From the NCBI RefSeq assembly GCF_014168535.1, contig NZ_CP060007.1, positions 4,898,001 through 4,962,000 on the forward strand: a DNA stretch of 64,000 bases. Reading direction: 5' to 3'. This stretch comes from Lacibacter sediminis (lineage in GTDB: Bacteria > Bacteroidota > Bacteroidia > Chitinophagales > Chitinophagaceae). Positions 54,309 through 63,777 of the stretch are shown here, piece after piece (within the stretch, counting starts at the first letter, position 1; each line of letters begins with the position of its first letter). The translations under genes were made by a program, and so were the position numbers. The notes below the pieces were generated by a model, which saw nothing but the letters and a program-made list of their open reading frames with translations, was not told where the DNA came from and did not search any database.

Positions 54309-56750
54309 ATGAAATCTATGAAACTATCGATCAGAAGTTCAATACTAGTCACCTTATTACTCTTTACAATTCTTATTGTATCGATCGTTTATATTACTAT
54401 ACGTCGAACGGCAACGCTGAAAGATACCAATCAGGAAGTAATGTACTCCGAAGATATCCGTTATCAATTACAACAACTTCTACTTGCCGTACTCGATAAT
54501 GAAACGGGCGCACGTGGCTATGTTATCACCAGCAATGAAAGTTTTCTTGAACCACTTTACGCTTCTGAACGCACATTAAAATCATACAGCAGTCAGCTTG
54601 AGCATCGCATTCAGAATCCTGCTATCAAGTCAATATTTATTGATTCATTAAAACCTCTCCTCAGTAAGCGGATCGTGTTCTCCCGGTTAATGATCAAAAC
54701 AACAATGCTGCATAATTCCGATGCGGCCAGGGATCTCGTAGCAAGTGGTGTTGGCAAAAGATATACTGATAGCATCAGGCTGCTAGGTATTAAAATAAAT
54801 GCCCTTCAAAATACATTCCTGCAGCAAAAACGCAGTAACAATGAACAGGCGCTCCGGCAAATGAATGTCTTCCTGTTCTCCATGTTGTTTATCATCTTCT
54901 GTTTATTTGCAGTTATTTTCAGATGGATCGTTCTGTATTTCAAAAAACAAAAGCAAACAGAAGAAGAACTTGAAGAAAAAGTACAGAAAAAAACAAAAGA
55001 AGTGCTCGAAGGTGAAGTACGATTCAGGAAGATGATCGAACAGATCTCTGATGGATTTTTCACATTGGATATTAACTGGCGTTTTACTTACATCAATGCA
55101 AATGCTGCGCAACTATTTGATCAATCGGTTATCGGTAAAAATATTTGGGAGTGTTTTCCTGAAACTTCAGGGGGCGAAATTCACACCGCCTTTCAACAAG
55201 CCATGAACACTCAAAAAGAAGTGTTCTATGAAGGTTACTCTTCTTATTTTAAACGCTGGATCGAGATCAGTATTTATCCTGCTTCTGACGGTTTAGTCAT
55301 CTATTTCAGAGATATAACTGAAAAACGTTTAGCTGAAATAGAAGCACAACGCAGCCGGGAACAATACAAAACATTAATTGAACGCATCAGCGATGCATTC
55401 ATAGCTGTTGATCATGAATTCCGTTATACATTTCTAAACAAACAAGCAGAAGAGTTGATCCACAAACCTGCTGATGAACTGATTGGGAAGACGGTTTGGG
55501 AAATTTTTCCTGATGCAGTTGGTTCAGATACTTTCCGTGCATTTGAAAAAGCGATGAAAGAACAGGTTTATGTAACTAATACCGATCATTATCCCGCACT
55601 TGATCTTTGGCAGGAGAACCATATTTATCCATCCAGTGATGGTCTGTCTGTTTTCATACGCAACATTACAAAGCTGAAGAAAAACGAAATAGCAGCAAGA
55701 AACAGTGAAGAGATCAGGCGGATCATTATGAACTCTTCGCTTGATGCCATTATCTGTGTTGATAACAGTAACAATATTATTTTCTGGAACAACCAGGCTG
55801 AAAGTCTTTTTGGTTGGTCTTTTGATGAAATAAAAGCAAAACCATTTCATGAAACAATTATTCCGACAGGCTATCGCAAGTTTGCAGAAAAAGGTATCCT
55901 GCATTTCCTGCATTCGAGAAATGCTGAAAGTTTAGATCGTATCATCGAAACAACAGTTGTTAATCGTGATGGCAAAGAATTTCCTGTTGAGTTCTTCGCT
56001 TTAAAAGTGCTTACCGATAACAACAGTTTTACCTGCGCCTATATTCGTGATATCAGTAAGCGAAAAGAACTGCAACAACAATTGATCAGGCAACAGAAAA
56101 AAACTGCCAGCGAAATTACTGCCACAGCTATTGATGCACAGGAAAAAGAGCGTAATGCAATCGGGCAGGAGTTGCACGACAACATCAATCAACTGCTTGC
56201 CGGCACAAAGCTGTTATTACAGATGATTCAGAAAAATCCTGAAAAACACACACAGTATCTTACAATGTGTGTTGATGCCATTAACCAGGTAATGAATGAA
56301 AACAGGCGTATTGCGCATGAAATGGTAACGCCTTTTTTAAGCCAGGAAACACTGGTTGACCTGATCTACAAAATTGCAAACAGTATGCTTGCCTTTGTAG
56401 GTATTGATGTGGAAGTTGAATTGAACAACTTTAACGAAGACGGCCTGAATGAAAAACAAAAGCTCACTCTTTACCGGATTGCTCAGGAACAGTGTACGAA
56501 TATTATCAAATATGCCAATGCTTCAAAAGTGATCTTTTCGCTTGCATCAAACGAAGAATCTATTCGCTTAACTATTCGTGATGATGGCGATGGTATGACA
56601 ACAAAAGCTGCAAAAGAGGGTATTGGTTTAAAAAATATTGCAAGCCGGCTAAGTGTGTACAATGGCACAATGGATATTATAACAAGTCCGGGTAATGGGT
56701 TTATGCTTTCGGTTGAATTGCAGACGGAAGATATGTACCAGGGTGTTTGA
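54309..56750 (+). CDS. CHASE3-PAS sensor histidine kinase (NarX/DegS type)
   Basis: 813 residues. Membrane helix about 10-30, CHASE3-like periplasmic domain (about 40-180, with DNETGARGYVITSNESFLEPL), membrane helix about 185-210, a coiled coil rich in Glu/Lys, three PAS domains (about 235-610), a HisKA_3 phosphoacceptor with His623 in IGQELHDNINQ, and a HATPase_c domain with N-box NIIKYANA and G-box DDGDGM/GIGLKNI. No response regulator is next to it, so the partner is encoded elsewhere. ATG at 54318 is an alternative start. Confidence 0.92.
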   Translation: MKSMKLSIRSSILVTLLLFTILIVSIVYITIRRTATLKDTNQEVMYSEDIRYQLQQLLLAVLDNETGARGYVITSNESFLEPLYASERTLKSYSSQLEHRIQNPAIKSIFIDSLKPLLSKRIVFSRLMIKTTMLHNSDAARDLVASGVGKRYTDSIRLLGIKINALQNTFLQQKRSNNEQALRQMNVFLFSMLFIIFCLFAVIFRWIVLYFKKQKQTEEELEEKVQKKTKEVLEGEVRFRKMIEQISDGFFTLDINWRFTYINANAAQLFDQSVIGKNIWECFPETSGGEIHTAFQQAMNTQKEVFYEGYSSYFKRWIEISIYPASDGLVIYFRDITEKRLAEIEAQRSREQYKTLIERISDAFIAVDHEFRYTFLNKQAEELIHKPADELIGKTVWEIFPDAVGSDTFRAFEKAMKEQVYVTNTDHYPALDLWQENHIYPSSDGLSVFIRNITKLKKNEIAARNSEEIRRIIMNSSLDAIICVDNSNNIIFWNNQAESLFGWSFDEIKAKPFHETIIPTGYRKFAEKGILHFLHSRNAESLDRIIETTVVNRDGKEFPVEFFALKVLTDNNSFTCAYIRDISKRKELQQQLIRQQKKTASEITATAIDAQEKERNAIGQELHDNINQLLAGTKLLLQMIQKNPEKHTQYLTMCVDAINQVMNENRRIAHEMVTPFLSQETLVDLIYKIANSMLAFVGIDVEVELNNFNEDGLNEKQKLTLYRIAQEQCTNIIKYANASKVIFSLASNEESIRLTIRDDGDGMTTKAAKEGIGLKNIASRLSVYNGTMDIITSPGNGFMLSVELQTEDMYQGV

Positions 56751-56756
56751 TTAGAA

Positions 56757-56790
56757 ATAAAAAGCCGCATCAAATGATGCGGCTTTTTAT
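56757..56790. terminator. Perfect 16-bp bidirectional terminator
   Basis: ATAAAAAGCCGCATCA and TGATGCGGCTTTTTAT are perfect reverse complements with a two-base loop, lying between the convergent kinase and OmpA-family genes. Each strand ends in a T tract after the stem. The core is the same as at 49736 and 51413. Confidence 0.92.
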
Positions 56791-56803
56791 TATTCATTCA
56801 ATC

Positions 56804-58828
56804 TTATTCCTCTTCTTTCGGCGGGTAAGAAATATTGATCAATCCTCTTCTGTTCTTCGCACGGCCATCTGCATTATCACGACCATTGATCACTTCCATT
56901 TCCAACGGACAACATTCACCAAATGATTCAAAGTTGATGCGGGCTGTATCCAGGCCTTTTGCAATCAGGTAATCGGCACAGGCCTTTGCACGTTTATCAG
57001 AAAGTACCTTGTTGTATTCAACTGTGCCCAAACCGTCGGTGTAACCACTGATCTGTACTATTGCTCCCGGATTCTTTACCAGGATATCATATAATGAATC
57101 AAGTTTGAATGCTGCATCATCTTTAATGTTATGCTTATCAAAATCAAAGTAAACTGTTACAACCGTTTCAGGTGTAAGAATGATTTTGCGTTCAAGCACA
57201 ATATCTTTATTGGTAAACTTATCAGTGCTCCAGTCTTTTTCGTCAGTATTTACAATAGTAAGATCAGTTTGTTTTTCGCTGTAGCGATGTTTGCTCACCG
57301 TTACATTACCTGTAACATCTGTATCTACTTCAACCGTATAACGGCCGGAAGCATCAGTGGTTGCTTTTAATTGCTTGCCACCAGCATTCACTAATACAGT
57401 AACACCACTCACAGGTTGATTATCTTTTTTATCGATCACCAATCCGGTAATGATCTTTTTCTTCGGCGCTTTACTTACTGTATATGTTTCTAAACAACAT
57501 TCTGAACCACGATCAGAACTGAACACTGCATTTTTTAATACAGAGGTTTTATCGTTTGTATGATAATACACATCATCTCTTATTGAGTTAACAGGGTGTC
57601 CCATGTTTTCAGCCGGCTTCCATGCAGTTTCCCAGCCTTTTGAAGTATAGAGATCAAATCCACCCATTCCCTGCTTTCCGTTTGAGGAAAAAACAAGTAT
57701 GCTACTGTAACTGTGATAAAATGGTGCCTGTTCATCAGCTGCTGTATTAATAACAGCACCGGTGTTTACAGCTTCCCCTGTTGTACCATCGGCTTGTAAA
57801 GGAGCATACCAGATATCAAAACCTCCTGCACCACCGGGACGATCAGATGAAAAGAATAAATATTTCCCATCTGTAGAAACATAAGGTTGTTTGCTGCTGT
57901 AGCCATCTGCATTCACTGAAGTAAGTGCAACAGGTGCACTCCATCCTTCAGCTTGTTTTGTTACAAGATAAATGGCAGAACTCTTACGGCTATTACTGTT
58001 TTTCCATTGTGTGAAGTAAATACGATTGCCATCGGCACTTACACTCGCAGCTCCCTGGTTAATGGCTACTTCACTTGTTGGAAGAGAAACACTCTCGCCA
58101 ACTTTAAATTCGTTGTTCTCTAATGTTGCAGCAAACACACGACTGTGATATGGATTTACACCTGCAGTTGCAGCAGTATCAGTTTCAGTACTTGTAATCA
58201 GAAATTGATTACCGCCTAAATGCACAGCTGCAAATACACCTTTTCCTGTTTCGTTTGCAAGAGTTGTTTTATTAAGTGTGTACATCACAGTATCAGGACG
58301 TACCAGTTGCGCTTTTATATATTTCAATGTTTGCAATTCATTTTCTGCAGCTGCTTTCAAAGGATCGTTGGCAGTTACGTTGCTGAGAAAGCGGTTAACA
58401 CTTTCTTCTGCATCATCATATTTACCAAGGCTGCGTTGACATACAGCATACCAGTACCATGCATCGTTATACTTAGATGGCTCCTGTTCTGCAACAGTTT
58501 TGTAGCGTTCTGCCGCCTGCGGAAAATAATTTGCCAGGCGAAAACTTTCTGCCTGTTTATAAATGATATCATTTTTTGTAACGCCTTTGCCCATCCCACT
58601 TCCCTGGCTGTTGCGTTTTGCATTCAGCGGAAAATCAGCTTTTGATTTTTCTTTGGGGCCGGGTTTCAGAAATTGCTCATACAACTGTGCAGCTGTATAA
58701 TAATCACCGGATGCGTAGTAGGCATTGGCCTGCACAATACGTTTGTCCTGTGCCTGTGTTTGCAGAAAGAGTGTGCAGGCTATTGCCGAAAGGGCAATTT
58801 TTCCTGCTGTTTTATATACAATGTTCAT
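56804..58828 (-). CDS. OmpA-family protein with TPR, PD40 and CarboxypepD_reg domains (PorE-like)
   Basis: 674 residues from the ATG at 58828 with a signal peptide (MNIVYKTAGKIALSAIACTL to QTQAQ). ATGs at 58867 and 58888 are longer alternatives. TPR helices (about 25-140), WD40-like PD40 repeats (about 200-450, with SADGNRIYFTQW and VSTDGKYLFFSSDRPGG), a carboxypeptidase-regulatory-like domain (about 465-540) and a C-terminal OmpA peptidoglycan-binding domain (VYFDFDKHNIKDDA, ISGYTDGLGTVEYN) fit type IX secretion-associated PorE-like proteins. It links the outer-membrane complex to the cell wall. Confidence 0.85.
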   Translation of the reverse strand: MNIVYKTAGKIALSAIACTLFLQTQAQDKRIVQANAYYASGDYYTAAQLYEQFLKPGPKEKSKADFPLNAKRNSQGSGMGKGVTKNDIIYKQAESFRLANYFPQAAERYKTVAEQEPSKYNDAWYWYAVCQRSLGKYDDAEESVNRFLSNVTANDPLKAAAENELQTLKYIKAQLVRPDTVMYTLNKTTLANETGKGVFAAVHLGGNQFLITSTETDTAATAGVNPYHSRVFAATLENNEFKVGESVSLPTSEVAINQGAASVSADGNRIYFTQWKNSNSRKSSAIYLVTKQAEGWSAPVALTSVNADGYSSKQPYVSTDGKYLFFSSDRPGGAGGFDIWYAPLQADGTTGEAVNTGAVINTAADEQAPFYHSYSSILVFSSNGKQGMGGFDLYTSKGWETAWKPAENMGHPVNSIRDDVYYHTNDKTSVLKNAVFSSDRGSECCLETYTVSKAPKKKIITGLVIDKKDNQPVSGVTVLVNAGGKQLKATTDASGRYTVEVDTDVTGNVTVSKHRYSEKQTDLTIVNTDEKDWSTDKFTNKDIVLERKIILTPETVVTVYFDFDKHNIKDDAAFKLDSLYDILVKNPGAIVQISGYTDGLGTVEYNKVLSDKRAKACADYLIAKGLDTARINFESFGECCPLEMEVINGRDNADGRAKNRRGLINISYPPKEEE

Positions 58829-58901
58829 TGTAGAAGCTTTTTGTTGAAGAGAGATATTGGGTTTCATTTTTTTCTTTAGGTTGATCATTCACTTCAAAAA
58901 A

Positions 58902-59927
58902 TTATAAGCGTGGGCAACGGATCCAGTCGAAAATGCTTCTGGTGCCGCTACGTTTGATATAAGAAAGACTTAATTCAAAACTGTTTACGTTTCTTGTCAT
59001 TGATCCTAGCTTTGAAGCGTTCACATCATAACTCAATCCCACAATAAAGTTTCTCCAGTCAACACCCACAAAAGGAGCAATGGCATCTTTCAAACGATAA
59101 TATCCACCAAACATAAAATCAGTTTCTTCATTTACATTCAGCTGTACGTATGTACCAATCATTGCTTCCATTGCTGTACCCTGCTGCATGTATAAAACAT
59201 GTGGTACAATACTGGTACGTTCAGATAAATTGAAACTTAAACCACCATGCAACACATAACGGAGCGGAATGGTATTGAGTGCTACACTGCCCGAAGAAAT
59301 AATGGGATCTTTCGGACGATTGATATGAAACACTGAAAGACCTGCAAATGCATTTGTTTTTTTATCGGGTGTTGCATCGTAATACAACGCACCTGCGCCT
59401 GCGTCGAATGTAGTAGAGTTGGTATTTGCAAAAGATTCATTTGTAGAGTTTCCTGCATTATAACCAGTAATGGGATTCCATTGATCGCCCCATTTGAATT
59501 TTGATTGATCTACTTTACGGTTTATTAAACCCGCCTGTATTGCCAGCACCAGGCGGTGATTATTATCAGCACCAAACTTTACGCCGGTGTAAGCAACAGA
59601 ACCGTATGCATTGAAGTAGTTGAAGCCACCGTCGCCTGCTTTTTGATTCATCAGGTTAACGCCTACTGCAATGTTTTTGCTGGTACGTGTGTCGAACGAT
59701 AAACCTGCAGTGCTGTAAGGATTGGTTACACTTCCCCACTGGTTACGGTAGATAGCAGATACACGATAATCACCATCGCTGCCACCCGTCATTGCCGGGT
59801 TAGTGTACATAGGATAGGTGTAGTTCTGCGTAAAATGTGGATCTGTCTGGGCAACCGATTGAAGCATGCCGAGCATTAACAGACATGCTGTAAGCAAACC
59901 GTGTTGTGTGATGAATTTATTTTTCAT
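58902..59927 (-). CDS. PorP/SprF-family type IX secretion membrane protein
   Basis: 341 residues with signal peptide (MKNKFITQHG to SVAQ). The N-terminal DPHFTQNYTYPMYTNPAMTG and AIYRNQWGS are hallmarks of the PorP/SprF family, followed by barrel strands such as FMFGGYYRLKDAIAPFVGVDW. These outer-membrane proteins anchor or deliver partner adhesins secreted by the type IX system. It is encoded 51 bp downstream of a CTD-bearing repeat adhesin and upstream of an OmpA-family protein, the typical trio order. Confidence 0.92.
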   Translation of the reverse strand: MKNKFITQHGLLTACLLMLGMLQSVAQTDPHFTQNYTYPMYTNPAMTGGSDGDYRVSAIYRNQWGSVTNPYSTAGLSFDTRTSKNIAVGVNLMNQKAGDGGFNYFNAYGSVAYTGVKFGADNNHRLVLAIQAGLINRKVDQSKFKWGDQWNPITGYNAGNSTNESFANTNSTTFDAGAGALYYDATPDKKTNAFAGLSVFHINRPKDPIISSGSVALNTIPLRYVLHGGLSFNLSERTSIVPHVLYMQQGTAMEAMIGTYVQLNVNEETDFMFGGYYRLKDAIAPFVGVDWRNFIVGLSYDVNASKLGSMTRNVNSFELSLSYIKRSGTRSIFDWIRCPRL

Positions 59928-59978
59928 TGTATTGAACAGATATAAGATTTTAAATATGGTTATCAGGTTAATAGTATT

Positions 59979-62900
59979 TTATCGAACAAGTGTAATTGAG
60001 CCTTTGAGATCAACAGTGCGTCCGTCGGTCATGGTTGCACGCAATGCATACACATACACACCCACCGGTTGCGGTTTGCCTTTATGTGTTCCATCCCAAC
60101 CTTGTGTCTGGCTGTTAAGGAAAGCAACCTGTTGTCCCCACTGGTTAAAGATGCGCATCTCCACTTTGTTGATATAATTACCATAGATCATCAGTCTGTC
60201 GTTCTTACCATCATTGTTTGGTGAGAACACATTCGGCACAAACACTCCTTTATCCAAAGCCTTTACGGTAATGGTATAAGTTCTTGGCGTACCGATACAA
60301 CCATTGTTACGTGGTGTAACAGTTATTGTTGCCGTGATATCTGTATTACCAGGATTGGTTGCAGTAAACTGTGGCACATTACCATTGCCTGATGCAGCCA
60401 AACCAATTGCTGTGTTTGAGTTCGTCCAGCTTACAGTTGCACCTGCAGGTGTAATCGTGAAATTAGTAGCTGGTATAATGGTTCCATCGTTCACTGTAAT
60501 ATTTGCAGGCACAGTTACAGTTGGCACTGTACTTACTTCAACAGTATAGGTTTGTGTTACTGCACATTGTCCTGCTGTTGGTGTAAAGGTATAAATAGTC
60601 GTTCCTGCTGTTGCGCTGCTTACTGTTGCAGGAGTCCATGTACCTGTTATATTATTTACAGATGTTGTTGGCAGCGCCTGAACAGCTGCACCCACACAAA
60701 TAGAAGCAGTTGTCCCAAAACTGAATGTTGGTGTAACAATCGGGTTCACTGTTACGGTGAATGTTTGAGTTGTTGCACAAACACCAGCAGTTGGTGTGAA
60801 GGTATAGGTGCCGCTTGCAGTATTGCTTACTGTTGCAGGCAGCCATGTTCCGTTCACGCCATTATCAGATGTGTTTGGTAAAAGAGGCACTGTTCCGCCT
60901 GAACAGATAGTAAGTGTAGTTCCAAAGCTGAATGTTGGAACTGTGTTCGCAACCACCGTAACATTCAATGTTGTGGTTGTTCCGCACTGACCTGCATTTG
61001 GTGTAAACGTATAGGTGCCGCTGGTTGTATTACTGATTGTTGCAGGACTCCACGTGCCAACGATACCATTTGTTGATGTGTTGGGTAATGCAGGAGCAGT
61101 TGCACCGTTACAAATACTTAATGCAGCGCCAAAGCTGAATGTTGGAGTAAGTATAGGATTTATAGTAACATTGATTGTAACAGGCAGTGCACAAAGACCT
61201 GCTGTTGGCGTAAAGGTGTAAGAACCACTTGCGGTATTGCTTACCGTTGAAGGATTCCATGTACCTGTAATGTTATTGTTTGATGTTGTTGGTAATGTTG
61301 GTGGGGTTGCGCCTTCGCAAATGCTTGTTGCAAAACTAAACGTTGGTGTAACATTTGGCGTAACCGTTACATTAATTGTAACAGGAAGCGCACACAGCCC
61401 GGCTGTTGGTGTAAATGTATAAGAACCACTGGCGGTGTTGCTTACTGTTGATGGACTCCATGTACCGGTAACGCCATTATCTGATGTTGTTGGTAACAAA
61501 GGAGCTGTTGCGCCACTACATATTGTAGTAGCAAAACTAAATGTTGGTGTAACGTTCGGTGTAACTGTTACATTAACTGTAACAGGTAACGCACACAGCC
61601 CTGCTGTTGGTGTAAATGTATACGAACCGCTGGCGGTATTACTTACTGTTGAAGGGCTCCATGTACCGGTAACGCCATTATCTGATGTTGTTGGTAACAA
61701 AGGAGCTGTTGCGCCACTACATATTGTTGTAGCAAAACTGAATGTTGGTGTGGCATTTGGTGTAACTGTTACATTAACTGTAACAGGTAACGCACACAGC
61801 CCTGCTGTTGGTGTAAATGTATACGAACCGCTGGCGGTATTGCTTACTGTTGAAGGACTCCAGGTACCGGTAACTCCATTCGTTGATGAAGATGGTAATA
61901 ATGGTGCAGTTGCTCCTTCGCATATACTTGTTGCAAAACTGAATGTTGGAGTAACGTTAGGCGTAACCGTTACATTCACTGTAACAGGTAAAGCACATTG
62001 ACCTGCGGTTGGTGTAAATGTATAAGCACCACTTGCAGTGTTACTCACAGTTGAAGGATTCCATGTACCAGCCACCCCGTTATCTGAACTTGACGGGAGT
62101 GAAGGTGCAGTTGCTCCTTCGCAAATGCTTGTTGCAAAACTGAATGTTGGGGTCACGTTAGGCGTAACTGTTACATTCACTGTAACAGGCAGCGCACATT
62201 GACCCGCAGTTGGTGTAAAGGTGTAAGAACCACTCGTTGTATTACTCACAGTTGAAGGATTCCATGTACCGGCCACCCCGTTATCTGAAGTTGTTGGGAG
62301 TGTAGGTGCCGTTGCTCCTTCACAAATATTCGATGCAATAGTAAAGGTGGGTGTTACATTCGGCGTTACTGTTACATTTACTGTAACCGGTAAAGCACAT
62401 TGACCCGCAGTTGGTGTAAATGTATAGGATCCGCTTGCAGTATTGCTAACAGCCGAAGGGCTCCATGTACCGGTTACTCCATTTGTTGATGAAGAAGGCA
62501 AACTCGGAGCCGTTGCTCCTTCGCATATGCTTGTTGCAATATTGAATGTTGGTGTCACATTCGGTGTTACAATCACATTAACGGTAACAGGATTTGCACA
62601 TTCTCCTGAGTTTGGAGTGAATGTATATGAACCGCTTGCTGTATTACTTACAGTTGAAGGGTTCCATGTACCACTCACACCATTATTTGAAGTTGTTGGG
62701 AGTGTTGGTGCAGTTACTCCTTCGCAAATACTCGTTGCAAAACTGAATATTGGTGTTGTACGTGGAGTTACAGTAATATTAATCGTTACAGGTAAACCAC
62801 ATTGACCTGCAGTTGGTGTAAAGGTGTAAGAACCACTTGCGGTATTACTTACAGTTGAAGGATTCCATGTACCTGTAAGACCATTGTTTGATGTAGTTGG

Positions 62901-63488
62901 TAATAGTGGTGCAGTTGTTCCTGCGCAGAAAGCCGGTATTGCTGTGAACGATGGAACAATGATTGGATTTGATAAGATAACACCTGAAAACAAGTTCGTT
63001 GTATTTCCGTTTTCTGTGATTGTAAATCCTGCATACACGCCTGCATTTAACCCGTTAATGACTGCCTGCCCAGCGCCGTTCGCAACAATAGTAACGGGGC
63101 CAACTGCATTACCATCATCGGTATAAGTAATATCATAACTTGTACCGGGTGTTAATCCATTGATCGTTACCGATCCGTCGGTACCGTTACAGGTAGTAGG
63201 ATTGGAACTTGAAATGGTAGGTGCAAAAAAGGCGTGATCACTTGCAGTACCAATTTGGTCATCGGTAAGATTCCAATTATGCAACAAAGGGAAATCACCA
63301 AGTGTAAACACAGCCGGGTTGGCATTGTCAAATACTTTTCCGGAAATGCCGATTCCGTTATAATCGGTTTGATTATAGTTTATACTTCTTGCGGAAGCAA
63401 ATGTTCCGAACGATTGTGCATGTGAGAAGTAAGAAAGCACCAGGAACAATAACGTTCCTGCAAAGGAAATTGGATTTTTTGGGTTCAT
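59979..63488 (-). CDS. Giant repeat adhesin with gliding-motility/T9SS C-terminal domain
   Basis: 1169 residues with signal peptide (MNPKNPISFA to SHAQ). An N-terminal domain (about 25-200) is followed by twelve tandem units of about 67 residues carrying GTWxPxTVSNTASGxYTFTP and CEGATAP, a link region, and the C-terminal gliding-motility type domain: VFSPNNDGKNDRLMI, FNQWGQQVA and GVYVYALRATMTDGRT, ending in LVR. This domain directs export by the type IX system and surface attachment. Repeats and partner PorP/SprF suggest a surface filament for adhesion or motility. Confidence 0.92.
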   Translation of the reverse strand: MNPKNPISFAGTLLFLVLSYFSHAQSFGTFASARSINYNQTDYNGIGISGKVFDNANPAVFTLGDFPLLHNWNLTDDQIGTASDHAFFAPTISSSNPTTCNGTDGSVTINGLTPGTSYDITYTDDGNAVGPVTIVANGAGQAVINGLNAGVYAGFTITENGNTTNLFSGVILSNPIIVPSFTAIPAFCAGTTAPLLPTTSNNGLTGTWNPSTVSNTASGSYTFTPTAGQCGLPVTINITVTPRTTPIFSFATSICEGVTAPTLPTTSNNGVSGTWNPSTVSNTASGSYTFTPNSGECANPVTVNVIVTPNVTPTFNIATSICEGATAPSLPSSSTNGVTGTWSPSAVSNTASGSYTFTPTAGQCALPVTVNVTVTPNVTPTFTIASNICEGATAPTLPTTSDNGVAGTWNPSTVSNTTSGSYTFTPTAGQCALPVTVNVTVTPNVTPTFSFATSICEGATAPSLPSSSDNGVAGTWNPSTVSNTASGAYTFTPTAGQCALPVTVNVTVTPNVTPTFSFATSICEGATAPLLPSSSTNGVTGTWSPSTVSNTASGSYTFTPTAGLCALPVTVNVTVTPNATPTFSFATTICSGATAPLLPTTSDNGVTGTWSPSTVSNTASGSYTFTPTAGLCALPVTVNVTVTPNVTPTFSFATTICSGATAPLLPTTSDNGVTGTWSPSTVSNTASGSYTFTPTAGLCALPVTINVTVTPNVTPTFSFATSICEGATPPTLPTTSNNNITGTWNPSTVSNTASGSYTFTPTAGLCALPVTINVTINPILTPTFSFGAALSICNGATAPALPNTSTNGIVGTWSPATISNTTSGTYTFTPNAGQCGTTTTLNVTVVANTVPTFSFGTTLTICSGGTVPLLPNTSDNGVNGTWLPATVSNTASGTYTFTPTAGVCATTQTFTVTVNPIVTPTFSFGTTASICVGAAVQALPTTSVNNITGTWTPATVSSATAGTTIYTFTPTAGQCAVTQTYTVEVSTVPTVTVPANITVNDGTIIPATNFTITPAGATVSWTNSNTAIGLAASGNGNVPQFTATNPGNTDITATITVTPRNNGCIGTPRTYTITVKALDKGVFVPNVFSPNNDGKNDRLMIYGNYINKVEMRIFNQWGQQVAFLNSQTQGWDGTHKGKPQPVGVYVYALRATMTDGRTVDLKGSITLVR
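60555..62900 (-). repeat. Tandem 201-bp repeats in the adhesin gene
   Basis: Twelve units of about 201-207 bp encode the 67-69-residue repeats. The middle units are nearly identical at DNA level: stretches at about 61455 and 61656, exactly 201 bp apart, match over long runs. Outer units are more diverged. The pattern predicts copy-number change by recombination and difficulty for short-read assembly. Confidence 0.92.
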
Positions 63489-63777
63489 TTTTTAGCTGTT
63501 AGTTCAGGTTAATACGGAGAATTAACGCATAAACATAACACATTCAATATTATTTTTAAAGAGATACAGTATTTTTCCTTAAAAATTGTGTGTTTATACT
63601 TACGGTGTCGGGAACACGAAAATGCGTACTACTCATGCTCAAAAAACGTAAAACAGTTTTGCTGTAATTACTTTCTTGTATTGCTGATTTCACAGTTAAC
63701 TAACCTATGTGCACACTGGTATCTACGTACTGCGCAGATAATTCAAAAAATGAAAAAGGGAATGTTTCAAAAAACCT

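Noticed and set aside
60555..62900. Repeats as a CRISPR array
   Set aside because: Units are about 201 bp, contiguous and protein coding, with no spacers and no cas genes.
59979..63488. Plus-strand open frames across the repeats, for example 61435-62001
   Set aside because: They are antisense shadows of the repeat adhesin. Their valine-rich translations are reverse complements of the repeated codons.
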